Source of the DNA: Hippasteria phrygiana
Lineage: Eukaryota; Echinodermata; Asteroidea; Valvatida; Goniasteridae
Length of the DNA stretch: 64,000 nucleotides
Reading direction: 5' to 3'
Assembly: GCA_037893225.1 (NCBI GenBank)
Contig: JAZGUH010000070.1
Span: forward strand, 868,001-932,000
Positions 48,801 to 56,529 of this stretch are shown piece by piece; position 1 is the stretch's first letter, and every line of letters starts with the position of its first letter. A program made the translations under genes and the position numbers. The notes beneath the pieces were generated by a model. The model did not search any database. It had not been told where the DNA came from and saw nothing but the letters and a program-made list of their open reading frames with translations.

Positions 48801-51800
48801 CTGCCAACACAGTATTTAGCACTTCATCTATGACTTACATGGATTAACTTTTAATTCTGTATTTCACAGGATATTTGTACATTTAAATACAATGACCTTC
48901 ACATGTGTTACATACATGTAACCCACCTAATATTATAACTATCGCAACATATCTCTGCCACATCATGTATATTACCACCTACATGTACATTGTGTATCAT
49001 GAGAGCGACTGGGATTGCGGGTAACACCATGTGAAATAAATCTCTTCTAGGAAGAAGTGTGGTTCTGAAAAGAACCAGGGTGAGTGTGTAACTTGACGTT
49101 TCGGACAGTGTGCTCTGTCCGTCCTCATATTAGGAGTGTGAGTGATGTGATGTGGAGTTGCTGCAGCTTTTATGCCTTCTGGGTGCCTAGTCGGGGGTGA
49201 CGACTGGATGCGGTTGTGTGCGTTGGGGTGTGGCAGTACATGTACATTGTGTATCACTCGATAGGTTTTAATATAAATGTAATTCGATCGATTCACAACT
49301 CGGTGCGCCGCCAGCGGCAACCAGGGAGAGGCCAAATTATGCAGTGTAGGGCTGAGTCAAACCGAATAATTTAATATTCGAATATTCGACTTTCCATTCG
49401 ATCGAATATTCGAATATTCGGTTGTCCGGGCGGCCAATTTTTGGGTAAACAAAAAAAGTACAGATGCAGTATAATTAACGCACGAAATTGCTCGTTATGA
49501 TTATTATAATAGATTCTCACTTTTATGACTATCGCCAGCACCAAGGAATGATTTAGGAAAGGTTTACAGGGACGAGATTCTTCCAATTTTTGGCGGAATT
49601 CCGACTTGCTAGCATACCTTGCAAATCTGACTTTCGAATTATTAAGTTCTGACTTTAGACTTTCTGACCGGCATGTTCCGACATATTGCAGAAAGCCGAC
49701 TTTTGATTTTCAGGTATCGGTTATTATAACAATGAAGTTAAATGTGTTCTGAAATAAAATAAAAAAGCATTTCTGCTTACTATTTTGTTTTCCTGTGTCA
49801 CGTCTTTCTTTAAAAGGAGTTGGTAAAGAAAACTACCCACACACAGCGTGGAAGACGCATTTAATTCTCTGGCATGGAGAAAAGACAGGGTAAGAAAGGC
49901 ACTAGGGAGTGATTCCTTGATTGCGGGGGACGTATTAAGTCGTGAACCCTAAACACGACGGGTGGCATCAGCCATAAATGGTGACTCTCCGAACCTTAAC
50001 TTTGCAAAGGAATCAAATTTCAAAAGTCAAAATTTTCTTGAGGCTTCTTGACGTCTTTAAAACAGTGGACTTTATAGTCACAGTGTCGAGGATAAAAAAA
50101 CAAGATTTAAATTCCTTTTACCACCAAACTTTGAACAAATCATTTCAATATCATTCTAAATCATTTCAAATAACTTTGTCTCTAAAAACAGATTATATGA
50201 CAAGTTAATGGTTAATCATTGAAACTTTGGTTTTTGAAGTGCCTTATGCATATTTAAATTTATGCAAATAGCTATAGTAATTTGTTTGCAGACTGAAATA
50301 GATAACATAACAGCAACGGGGTGGCAGAATTTATGACCGCCGACTTATGGTTTCACAAAATAATAGATTCTAGTCAACAAAAACTGCTGGACCGAATCAA
50401 CAGATCTTGGTATCTTTTTTCTTTCAACAAAATTACCCATGCATTGGTACATACGTTGTTTTGAGTCTCAGGGTAGCAAATACTATGTGTGCAATGTTGC
50501 ACGAATGCCAATTGGGGAAACTATATAAATAAAATCCCACTGCCAATCGTCTTGATGTATCATGATTGGTTACGATTCTACATGGGCCGTCTACGATGTG
50601 GGACGAGGGCCAATCGGGCATTGATTTTGGGCACACAATGCATGCCCAATGAAGCTTGATGCATTATGAAAGATGATTGGTTAGATTTGGGCACGGACCA
50701 ACGACGATGTTCGGCAACAGCCAATGGGGTTGGGCGGACGATGAAGAATGTTTTCCATGTGCTTGCCAGCTATAGTGTGCACCGTACTAGTGCATCATGA
50801 ATCCTATTAGTTGAATTTGGGCATGGGCCGTCTATGATATTGGGGGTAGGTCATCATAGTCAACAAAACTCCTCACGTGCTCGTCCGTATTATAGTGAAT
50901 TAATTTGGCATCGTTGTTGTCGGCGTTGTGGGGGCAGGGAAATTTTGTTTACCCGTTCTTGATGTTAACGTCTTAATTAGCGATGTGTGATCAATTTCTG
51001 CCAATCACGTGGTAACAAAATTAGGTTATGAACCGCGACTCCCCAGACTTGTTTTTCTTTGTTTTTCTTTGTTTACACAAAAAAACATTGGAACCGTAAA
51101 CCGTAGCCATAAAACAAACGGTGACATGGATAATTTTAAAACCGGAAACTTGCAACCTTAGTTTAGCGCTTATGTAGTATATCTCCGCAGTCCGCACTTT
51201 CGCGTTTGAAAACGGGGATCTTAATGTTACAGTAAACAACTTTATGCTGATTGTGCGCCTGCGCCGAATAATATGGCATGATCAATTTATGCATTAATGA
51301 ATGTGCTGAAAAGCATTCTTTTGTTTGCCACTGACATTCTCGCTTTCAACTCGGAAGTGCGCAGAAGGGGCTAAGGTGAAATTCCTCTATGTCAAATTCT
51401 GTTCGTCGTTTATCGAAACATGCATGATAGGATATCAGTCGAAACCGAACATTCCTGAAACCGAACATTCCTGAAACCGCACCATGATTCCCCCTGCCCC
51501 TGATCAAACCACAAGAAACCAATAGTGAACCCGTTAATAAACATTTTCTTGGGGATTATTATCCTTCCAATTTTCCACTTTAAAAAAAGTTATTTTGGGT
51601 CCACGTGTCTTGTAGAAAATATTGCATCATCGTCTTGTGAGAATGGTTTCGATTTCAGTAACCATTCTGAAAATCTATATAAAACTGATTGGAGAATATT
51701 GTTAAGCCAATAATATAAATCTCTCCACGCCACAATTTGTGCTCGCAGAGAGATACTTACTTGCAGAATGTTCAACTTCATTCAGATGCAGCCATCTTCC

Positions 51801-54800
51801 GGCCTCTTCGGACTTCCAGTCATCCGATTTCCAGTTCCAAATGCCGTTTGGAAGGTTTCACTATTTATTTCCTCAACGTTTGCACCGATATATCATTACA
51901 TACAATGCTAACTTTGCAAGTTTCATAATTTTATTAATCAACGATCTATTTCCATATTCTTGAAGAGTTTTTACAATATAATTTGAGGCATCAGCTGCTA
52001 TTTTGTCTGGAGTTACCTTGAAATAACCCTCCAGAATACAATTTCGTTATCAAAAATTGAACTGTTCCCTCTTCTTACATTCCTTTGCATTTCACCTTCG
52101 AATATTCGAACTCGAAAATAAATATTCGAATATTCGAACATCGATCGAATAATCGAATATTCGAATATTCGGCACAGCCCTGATGCAGTGCATTATGGGA
52201 AAAAGTCAACACTGCAACACCAGAAGTGGGTATCTTCAATACATCGACCGTACTTCTTACACCCCTTCTCCGCTTAATCTATCAACTTCTCTCTCTTCTT
52301 TCCCGCACAAAGTATTCCCCGATTAGTCAAAAATTGCTTTAACTCATCCACTCACATTCGCGCGAAATCCATACTACTGTACTGTCCACCATCTAATACA
52401 ACGCGATAGACGCGATGTTGACCCCGAAAGTGGGAGATTAGCCTTTCCCGGCTTGCCGCTGGCGGCGCACTGAGTTGTGAATCGACCGAATTGGTTCCAC
52501 TTTGGCACTGGGAGAGGGAGGGTTTAATTAATTAATGTAAACATGAAAATATTAGTCCGTGTACTATCTTGTCCATTTTTACATAAATAAAATCAAATTA
52601 AACTGATGGATAAACTGAGAAACAGACAGCCCATGCAAGACATGAAAATAAATTACAAAACACCAAAGGAAGGAAGAGGGACCCTCAACTCAGCAAAGCA
52701 AGTTGCCTGCGTATAAACTATCAATGGCAAAGACTACATCCAAAGGAGCAAACAAGCAATAGATCTACATTTTGCAAGATGCTGTCCTGAGATTGGCCTA
52801 AAAAGAAAAATCCCCTAAATCTGCAGTGTTTGGGGGTCACAGAGGTCCATAAAGTAACGTACCGGTACTAAAGGGTCTATGGTTTGTATGTATTTGCCTA
52901 TTAAGGCAACCCTTAAAATACCTGTTTCTATTTGTCTAGATATCCACTTTTAACAGGGTAAAAACACCTTTAGGGTAATACCAGATTTCAAAAGAGATTC
53001 TTTAAAAATTCTGAAATCAGTAAAAATCTTGAAAAAAAATCCTGAAATTATGAAAAATCCTGACAAATCTAACCCCTGATAAATTGGGAATATCTGATAC
53101 AGCTAATCCATTCAAGCCAATCAAAGCAACTTGAAATCAACTGCTATTTGGTATATAACTCATTTATTCAGCTTCACTGTGTTCATTACTCTGTTTCTTT
53201 GCTAAACTGCAATGTAGTATGCTTGAAGCTTGATCATTTACTGTTAGGTGTTGTGAGTTTTAACATGATTAACCCTAACCTTCCCTAACCTGCCAAAATC
53301 AAACACCCCTTTGTGTTGAATTTTGTGTGATTGGGTACTGTAGAGCCTTGGCACCATCACTTTGCATGGGACTTGATGCCCTGATTTTGTACAAAGAATG
53401 TGCCATTGGTTTACTACACAGTGTTGGAGTTTGTGTGGTTGGGGAAGGATTCTAGTAAAAAGGCTTGGGCTGTTAGGGTTAATGTAAACACCACTGAAAT
53501 ATATGTTTTGAAATTGAATACGTTGATTAAACTCATCAAAGTAAGACACTGAAAATGTGACACTGTCATTCAAGATTCCATCAACAAAAAGCTTTCAAAA
53601 GACATTCTTCCCAAATACAGCTTGGGACTGGAAGACGCTATCATACATGTCATACTCTATTACAAGTATTGAAGACTCGGCTGCATTTCACAATAAGCTA
53701 AGCAGCATGCTTAACTAGATTAGGCAGATTCACGCAAACCGGCATTGGTGGCACTATTTGCGATGTCAATTTTTTTGTCAGTACTGTGACCAGCTTATAT
53801 TTTGTTTGTATTTAGTTTTTGATCATTTAGGCCTATTGGCAAATAATTGGTGTTTGTTAAATGTTACTATTTTAAATGACTTTATATTTATATCAAATTG
53901 ATAAGAAATAAATGAGGGTCAATTAACTAAAAGTGTCTTCCAAAATGACCAAAAATTTAAATCAACAAAAATCCATTACTTTGCATAGGGTTAACGGAAA
54001 GAGTTCCGCCTACGGCCATCACTATTTAGAGGTTTCATAAACTGCAACACGTTTAAAAAGTGCGGCTTTTATTTTTAGGGGGATTTTAGTAAGGATGTGG
54101 CGTTTACACATATAAACGAAAAAAATATCAAATCCGTTTACAAATTTTCCCAAATGTTTAAATGGAACTCAAAATTCAAAAATTGGATCTTGTAATTATG
54201 CCATCTACCCTCCAGTTTTATTTACAAAAAATCTACGATGTTTGTATTTAATTTACAAAGCATTAGAAACGCACTTAATCACATTCCAAGAAGTTTAATT
54301 GATACATCTCTCAATGATCGGTAATGTGGTTTTTTTTTTAATTCACTTGCTAAAAATCCCTCTCTCCATTACATCTTCCTCCTGCATCTCCTGTACACTC
54401 CTCTGTCCTCAGTTCCTCCACCACAACCCACTACGACGCATCTCTATCACTCCATGTTCCTTTTTCTATTCCCGTGGTTCAAACCTCCATCGAAATCATT
54501 CCTGTAAGAGAACATTTGTTAATACATGGTACACGTACGTTTACCAGCTCGGACACGAGTGCTTGTTACCCTTAGAAGCCTTTTAATAGTCATACTTACG
54601 GTGTATGTCGCAATATCTGGCTTTTAAATTATTTAAAATAGGAACATTAATTCATGACGTACAAGATTTGGAATACTCCAAAATAACACGGGATGGAACA
54701 TGTATTGAATAATAATTGGGTTTGTCCGCCATACGCACATACTTTGCACCAAATTGACGGATTGTTTTCGCAGGAAACAGTCGTCTGAAAAACTAGATGC

Positions 54801-56079
54801 CGCGTTATCGCATGCGGCGCGGCGCAGTATAATGCGGCGGCGGCTAGTATGCCGCACGAACCTGAAACAAATATTTAGATGACTGTTTCCTGCGAAAACA
54901 ATCCGTCAATTTGGTGTGTTTTTTGCCTTACGCGTTGATATGAAAGCCGCGCTGTGGTTGGTGAAGAGCATTGAGGCGCCCTCTGTCGACAAAAACGGAT
55001 GCGAAACTGCGGATTGGCGATTGATGTGGTCTTGGTAAGCGAAATTTCCGTAAAATTTCACTTTTGGGTTACATTTCAAGGAAGTGAACCTAGCCTATGT
55101 GTACATGTCATATCAAGTGAAGGCATGGGAAATCTTTGGGCAGAAAATTCCGTGACTAGAAAGTTATTGAGGGTCAAAACTATGGAAGAAAATCGTCCAC
55201 AGCAGGTTCAATGTGTCTCTCTGTAAGGTTTGTGAAAACCTTACAGTTCTGGAAGTAGCCCTAGACAAGAGATTCGGACGCAGCCTAAAATGTATCATAC
55301 ATACGACAATATATAATCCAAAGATCAGTTCAACAATCGAAAAACAATAACAACATTTCATTGGAAAAGTCTGAAATGTTTACTTTCCGGCATCTGGAAA
55401 TGTTAAGTGGAAACAATCACGTGACCACACCTCCGTCGCAGGAGTATACTCTCGGTCTGAGCAGGAGTATACTCTCGGTCTGAGCGGGACTATACTCTCG
55501 GTTACCCTCGGGCATACTCCTGCCGTTCATGTGCACAAGAGTATACTCGTGTTAACACGACCAAAAAGTGTAAATCTGATGAAGAAACACGAATAAAATA
55601 CCTAAACGTTTTCTGTCAGTGTCATGGCCCATAGTATGTCCGGATATGGAACTCTTTCCTAGGCCTAACAGTAACATGTATAATAAAAAAATAAATTAGA
55701 AAATGTACAGAAACTAATGGATGCATTACAGTGAAGTGTCATTGAATTACTATTACTGGAGGTGAATCCCGTTGAACTTTTCTTCAATCTATCAAAAATG
55801 AGTGAGGAGTAAGGTAACACAATAAGATGAAGTAAACAAGGGTCAAAAGAGTCTGGCGAATGCCGTTCAACACTTATTTTTTTTAAATGTATTTGAAATA
55901 TTGTTTTTGAATGTGTCTAGATAGATGTCAAGTTTCAACATGTCAAGTTCATTTAATGCACACAAATGATGTACCTGGCTCGAAGAGTCCCGTGCTTTGT
56001 AACCGGAACCAGCTTTGCAGAAGACGAACAACAACTGTTTCAGTTCAGGCTCACTGACCAAACCCTGGCTCTCCCCCAT
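24642..56079 (-). CDS. MTMR14: Myotubularin-related protein 14, phosphoinositide 3-phosphatase (19 exons)
   Basis: Exons in transcript order: 55975-56079, 46501-46557, 44718-44833, 43605-43713, 41380-41455, 40107-40173, 39210-39344, 37635-37779, 37397-37471, 35478-35541, 34525-34610, 34158-34234, 33259-33295, 32743-32810, 32020-32081, 30362-30524, 29407-29542, 27495-27529, 24642-24828. They total 1800 bases in one unbroken frame, 599 residues plus stop, against about 650 in human. Family landmarks run in order: NGELCGHYPEKLVILEY, ARCRQRFVVPIILYEGK, CISDLMVENKKVKFGM, PYPGCEFFRDY, the CX5R site HCISGWDRTPLF (Cys about 325), EILYLTIAYDW, IFFFCFNFLKHITSEEFS. Residues about 406-540 are a Ser-rich tail, ending near SKVGLRSGRGTPV as in human VGLRS. 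The family removes the 3-phosphate from PI3P and PI(3,5)P2 and restrains autophagy. Introns carry many MITEs; intron 1 (9.4 kb) holds a THAP frame and a hAT. Confidence 0.93.
25159..25403. mobile_element. MITE family 'TTAACCCCTTG', divergent copy with internal repeats
   Basis: Bounded by TTAACCCCTTGAGTACGG and ACGCAAGGGGTTG. Internally there are three tandem copies of a unit close to TTGTGCAGCCAAGCGAAACG plus GACACA. The related element at 40545-40745 keeps the GTGCAGCCAAGCG words. In MTMR14 terminal intron. Confidence 0.6.
25710..26135. mobile_element. Candidate decayed element with GGGTACC-rich ends
   Basis: The left end TAGGGCTGTGTATCCAAACC then GGGTACC, and the right end GGGTACCCGATTCCCGTACT followed by ACCCGTAAATGCAAACCCT, form an imperfect inverted pair. 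The end TAGGGCTG resembles the left end of the hAT-like element at 49347. No target duplication was confirmed. Confidence 0.4.
26689..27133. mobile_element. MITE family 'ATATGTGACCC', copy 1
   Basis: Starts ATATGTGACCCACTCTACAA and ends CCTCTTTGCAGAGCCGGCCA, an imperfect complement. A second copy at 36339-37211 matches at both ends and in the interior but is split by another element. This uninterrupted copy defines the original length of about 445 bp. In MTMR14 intron 18. Confidence 0.65.
27795..27937. mobile_element. MITE family 'TAACCCTCC', copy 3 (inverted, diverged)
   Basis: Begins AATCCTCCCTCTCTCAGGGC and contains ACACACACAAGCTGTGAGAG and GATAGGCTGTGATAGAAGGG. Opposite orientation to the copies at 10279 and 19552. 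Located in MTMR14 intron 17. Confidence 0.65.
28055..29165. mobile_element. hAT-like non-autonomous element CAGTGTTCTC...GAGAACACTG
   Basis: Perfect 10-bp inverted ends CAGTGTTCTC and GAGAACACTG, extended by GCAGGGCGGGCCGCCCTGCC near the left end and GCCGCCCTGCTAAAATTTCA near the right. CAGTG ends are typical of hAT elements. It interrupts the repeat also seen intact at 16740-17035. Flanking octamers (about GTAAGGGT and GGTAGGGT) are similar but not identical, as in an aged 8-bp duplication. A hairpin at 28352-28376 resembles those at 3955-4142. No transposase frame. Confidence 0.7.
29966..30052 (-). mobile_element. tRNA-derived SINE head, copy 2 (decayed)
   Basis: GAACAAAGAAACTGGCAGGA then GGGATTCGTACCTGCGACCT on + matches the B-box side of the SINE at 17281-17367. 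The A-box side is degraded. In MTMR14 intron 16. Confidence 0.65.
32297..32471. mobile_element. Tc1/mariner-pogo type MITE
   Basis: CAGTCGAACTCTGTAATAAG at the left and GGTGTTCGACTG at the right are inverted ends flanked by TA on both sides. CAGTCGAAC ends with TA duplications are characteristic of pogo/Tigger-like MITEs. Interior contains TTATAACAAGG repeats. In MTMR14 intron 14. Confidence 0.7.
32477..32700. mobile_element. MITE family 'CCTTGGCACCAT', copy 1
   Basis: Shares GCCTTGGCACCATTACTTTA, AAAGAATGTGCCAT and a trailing TTAGGGTTAA-type end with 53268-53482. Contains a poly-G run at 32667-32686. Ends resemble the TTAACCCTAA group. Confidence 0.6.
33007..33042. repeat. Perfect 15-bp-stem hairpin
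   Basis: AGGTTTGCGGGTACA pairs with TGTACCCGCAAACCT around a 6-base loop. It lies in MTMR14 intron 13, only about 220 bases downstream of that intron's acceptor-side exon 13. Could be a transposon end; no partner was found. Confidence 0.8.
34525..34610 (-). CDS. MTMR14: MTMR14 exon 11, catalytic site
   Basis: Encodes GDKGLLIHCISGWDRTPLF then VSLLRLTLWA. This contains the CX5R phosphatase signature C-I-S-G-W-D-R with both catalytic Cys and Arg and the conserved Asp before Arg, so the enzyme is expected to be active. A closer GT (after LLR) is in the wrong phase for the next exon; GTAAGT after WA gives phase 0. Confidence 0.92.
36339..37211. mobile_element. MITE family 'ATATGTGACCC', copy 2, split by an insertion
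   Basis: The left end ATATGTGACCCGCTCTGCAA and right end TTTTGCAGAGTGGGTCACAT match the element at 26689-27133. The middle is replaced by the unit at 36591-37050. Removing that unit restores a length near 430 bp. In MTMR14 intron 9. Confidence 0.7.
36591..37050. mobile_element. Deletion derivative of the 2.2-kb element at 56530-58726
   Basis: Starts TTAAAGGCAGCGTACATGAT and ends near CTAGTAATGTATTTTGTAAT. Read inverted, its left about 200 bp matches 58520-58726 and its right about 215 bp matches 56530-56745; the middle of the large copy is missing here. A classic small internally deleted transposon. It carries an inverted pair around GGCGTGCGTGGCTATCTGGG and a CCAACGATTT/AAATCGTTGG palindrome. 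Confidence 0.7.
37397..37471 (-). CDS. MTMR14: MTMR14 exon 9, with GC splice donor
   Basis: Encodes DFVDAGLSIPENLSRKLGID then WHSYR, 25 codons matching the human segment that starts DYVDAPLSIP. The acceptor is TTCCTGCCACAG. The exon ends AGG|GCAAGT: the only donor compatible with phase 0 and the next exon (SWDLVKITQNY) is GC, in an otherwise consensus AGG-GCAAGT context. GC-AG introns are a known minority class; this is the only one among the 18 introns here. Confidence 0.85.
38233..38375. mobile_element. MITE family 'TAACCCTCC', copy 4 (inverted)
   Basis: TTAACCCTCCCTCTCTCAAG to GTAGGAGGGTTAA with the family words AACACACACAAACTGTAAGA and GTGATAGGCTGATAG. Same orientation as copy 3. In MTMR14 intron 7. 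Confidence 0.75.
39764..40019. mobile_element. MITE family 'GGGTCATTCT', copy 1
   Basis: GGGTCATTCTAGAAATTTGG at the left is mirrored by CCCCAAATTAACAGAATGAC at the right. The body (GTGTCCCTGTTACACCTGAC, CTTTGCTTTACACAATCACT) recurs at 61994-62377, where it is interrupted. In MTMR14 intron 6, ending about 90 bases from exon 6. Confidence 0.7.
40405..40550. mobile_element. MITE family 'TAACCCTAACCCTGCCAGA', copy 2
   Basis: TTAACCCTAACCCTGCCAGA to GAGGGTTAGGGA with the conserved CAAAGTATGCAATCTGATGC. Immediately followed by a diverged TTAACCCCTTG-type element (about 40551-40745, GTGCAGCCAAGCGTAACA), so two MITEs abut. Confidence 0.75.
40762..41035. mobile_element. Inverted pair of second-type tRNA SINEs
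   Basis: A - strand copy (CTTAGCCATTTGACCACTCA at about 40879-40898) and a + strand copy (GACGAGTGGTTAAGACATCT then GTCGTGGGTTCAATTCCCGC, 40959-41013) face each other about 60 bases apart. The B box GGTTCAATTCC is clear in the + copy. In MTMR14 intron 5. Confidence 0.55.
41480..41830. mobile_element. Inverted pair of first-type tRNA SINEs
   Basis: The - copy (about 41532-41617) and + copy (41738-41827) both contain the A box AGATAGCTCAGTTGGTAGAG (or its variant) and B box GGTTCGAATCC/GGTTCAAATCC. Between them lies SINE-body sequence (CCCATAATGTCGTATAGCGA). The + copy folds as a tRNA-like cloverleaf of about 72 nt with a GGT-type anticodon loop, but its repeat family membership argues against a real tRNA. 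In MTMR14 intron 4, 25 bases from exon 5. Confidence 0.75.
42105..43076. mobile_element. TTAA-flanked element AGGTACACACCGG
   Basis: TTAA (42101-42104 and 43077-43080) flanks the inverted ends AGGTACACACCGGTCTC and GAGGCCGGTGTGTACCT, 16 of 17 paired. TTAA target duplication is characteristic of piggyBac-type elements, although the terminal bases differ from the classical CCC. No transposase. In MTMR14 intron 4. Confidence 0.65.
44219..44438. mobile_element. MITE family 'TTAACCCCTTG', copy 2
   Basis: TTAACCCCTTGCGTATGGAT to GCCAAAGGGGTTAA; close match to 17700-17915 throughout, including GTTTGTGCAGTTTCAATCCA. In MTMR14 intron 3. Confidence 0.75.
45025..45140. mobile_element. MITE family 'TAACCCTCC', copy 5 (right end eroded)
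   Basis: TTAACCCTCCTATACTTATC, then CACCAACTCTCACAGTTTGT; the right terminus lacks the GGAGGGTTA end. In MTMR14 intron 2. Confidence 0.65.
45732..45854. mobile_element. MITE family 'TAACCCTAACCCTGCCAGA', copy 3 (inverted)
   Basis: TTGGCTAGAAACCCTGCCAG to GTTAGGTTAGGGTTAA with TCAGATTGCATACTTTGTCA inside. In MTMR14 intron 2. Confidence 0.65.
45940..46190. mobile_element. Repeat with 'GTGGCGTATCCAG' ends
   Basis: CAGTGGCGTATCCAGCATTG at the left and CTGGATACGCCACTG at the right form inverted ends around a poly-C run and GC-rich core. GTGGCGTATCCAG-type ends are known from MITEs and LINE-like repeats in many animals. In MTMR14 intron 2. Confidence 0.7.
47026..47340. repeat. AGGATTTTGGAGGATTGAGG tandem-like repeat
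   Basis: Four to five imperfect copies of a roughly 55-60-bp unit containing GGAGGATTTTGGAGGATTGA and GAATGGTGTTTGAGAAACAG. The block opens with AAACCCTAACCC and closes with GAGGGTTAA, so it may be a MITE of the TTAACCC group with internal expansion. It abuts the THAP-bearing unit. Confidence 0.7.
47344..48472. mobile_element. TTAA-flanked inverted-repeat unit carrying a THAP frame
   Basis: AGGAACCATG and CATGGTTCCT are perfect inverted ends, each flanked outside by TTAA (47340-47343 and 48473-48476). The 1.13-kb interior contains the THAP reading frame on - and a GTAC-rich block (47630-47780). The ends are short (10 bp, 14 with the flanks), so chance pairing cannot be excluded, but the same TTAAAGG start is seen at 42101 and 36591. 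In MTMR14 intron 1. Confidence 0.5.
47776..48174 (-). CDS. THAP domain protein or 5' exon
   Basis: The frame starts MPTRCVAAGCSKTTKDG and has the whole THAP zinc finger: C5, C10, C54 and H57 (C-x4-C-x43-C-x2-H), plus P24, W33 and F58 of the family core. THAP domains bind DNA and occur in host regulators and in P-element-type transposases. After a basic linker (KRPIPRGAVAKREKIR) a strong donor AGG|GTAAGT at 47829 would end a 115-codon exon in phase 0; unspliced, the frame adds 17 residues and stops. No C-terminal partner was identified. The same strand and phase as MTMR14 exon 2 permit a fused transcript. It could also be an autonomous gene's first exon or a captured gene fragment in a transposon. 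Confidence 0.75.
   Translation of the reverse strand: MPTRCVAAGCSKTTKDGVSLHLFPTDAKYRRIWTAKVKVTRAKWSGPSSFSALCSDHFEQSCFDTGIFNSFGIAIKNMLKSTAIPTKFPDVSKVQAKAVKRPIPRGAVAKREKIRVSSMYSCCNLQCTKLHV
48520..48688. mobile_element. MITE family 'TAACCCTAACCCTGCCAGA', copy 4
   Basis: GTAACCCTAATCCTTCTGGG to TCTGGCAGGGTTAGGGTTAA, containing CAGATTGCATACTTTGTCAC. The longest of the four copies. In MTMR14 intron 1. Confidence 0.7.
49281..52492. mobile_element. Older inverted-repeat element split by a hAT insertion
   Basis: About 40 bp of inverted end, AATTCGATCGATTCACAACT to GCCGCCAGCGGCAA at 49281-49320, is mirrored at 52453-52492. Subtracting the hAT-like element (49347-52182) and one duplication leaves an element of roughly 370 bp. 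In MTMR14 intron 1. Confidence 0.75.
49347..52182. mobile_element. hAT-like element with ATTCGAATATTCG ends and perfect 8-bp duplication
   Basis: ATGCAGTG at 49339-49346 is repeated exactly at 52183-52190. The ends read TAGGGCTGAGTCAAACCGAA and, inverted, CAGGGCTGTGCCGAATATTC. Both are followed by clusters of the palindromic word CGAATATTCG. An 8-bp duplication with (C/T)AGGGCTG ends indicates hAT. The 2.84-kb interior shows no transposase frame longer than about 76 codons, so it is non-autonomous or decayed. Contains a block of CCAATCGG/ATTGGT words around 50510-50840. Confidence 0.85.
53268..53482. mobile_element. MITE family 'CCTTGGCACCAT', copy 2
   Basis: TTAACCCTAACCTTCCCTAA to GGCTGTTAGGGTTAA with GAGCCTTGGCACCATCACTT, AAAGAATGTGCCAT. 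Matches 32477-32700. In MTMR14 intron 1. Confidence 0.7.
54749..54916. repeat. Perfect 34-bp inverted repeat around a GC-rich loop
   Basis: CCAAATTGACGGATTGTTTT then CGCAGGAAACAGTC is exactly complementary to the segment at 54883-54916. The loop of 100 bases contains GCATGCGGCGCGGCGCAG and GCGGCGGCGGC. A foldback transposon is likely; the exact arms imply youth. In MTMR14 intron 1, about 1.1 kb from exon 1. Confidence 0.8.
55441..55503. repeat. 23-bp tandem repeat
   Basis: About 2.7 copies of GCAGGAGTATACTCTCGGTC plus TGA, the last diverged. Lies in MTMR14 intron 1, about 470 bases 3' of exon 1. Confidence 0.8.
55975..56079 (-). CDS. MTMR14: MTMR14 exon 1 with start codon
   Basis: Encodes MGESQGLVSEPELKQLL and on to YKARDSSSQ, then a CAG|GTACAT donor in phase 0, which joins VEVIERKC of exon 2. 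The order matches the family N-terminus (GELLEEF...YRAKD...VERIEKRC). The ATG sits in TTGACCATGG, a good initiation context. An in-frame ATG 90 bases upstream (56169) would add 30 residues (MTVFHSRK...) without family resemblance, so the downstream start is preferred. Confidence 0.85.
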
Positions 56080-56529
56080 GGTCAAGCCAGCAAAAACAAA
56101 AAAATACGCTGTGTTCTGGAGATAGAACTGGGACTTGGAGTTCTGTTTACGAGAGTGAAACACAGTCATATGACATAAAATAGTAAATACTGGTACGATG
56201 ATGATGACACATTAACAAAACGAGAGACTGATTTCTACACGTTATTTCGCCGCGTTTCCTAGTTCTGCCCATTAAATCTGGTACCAGCACCCTGCTACCC
56301 ACTAAACACAGAGACGTCCTATGGGGAGTCTAGGTTACGACGTTTTAAATGCTTTCAATAGAGGGCGGAATTTCTGGCACTGCGGATGATGATGCACTAG
56401 TCTTGGTTCAAGACGTTGTTTTATATTGAATACGAGAACATCCGACGCAAGAGGGCGCTTTCAATAACGAACCATTGATCTCCATTGTCAATAATAATGG
56501 AGATCAATGCAATTACTAATCCTCCAATA

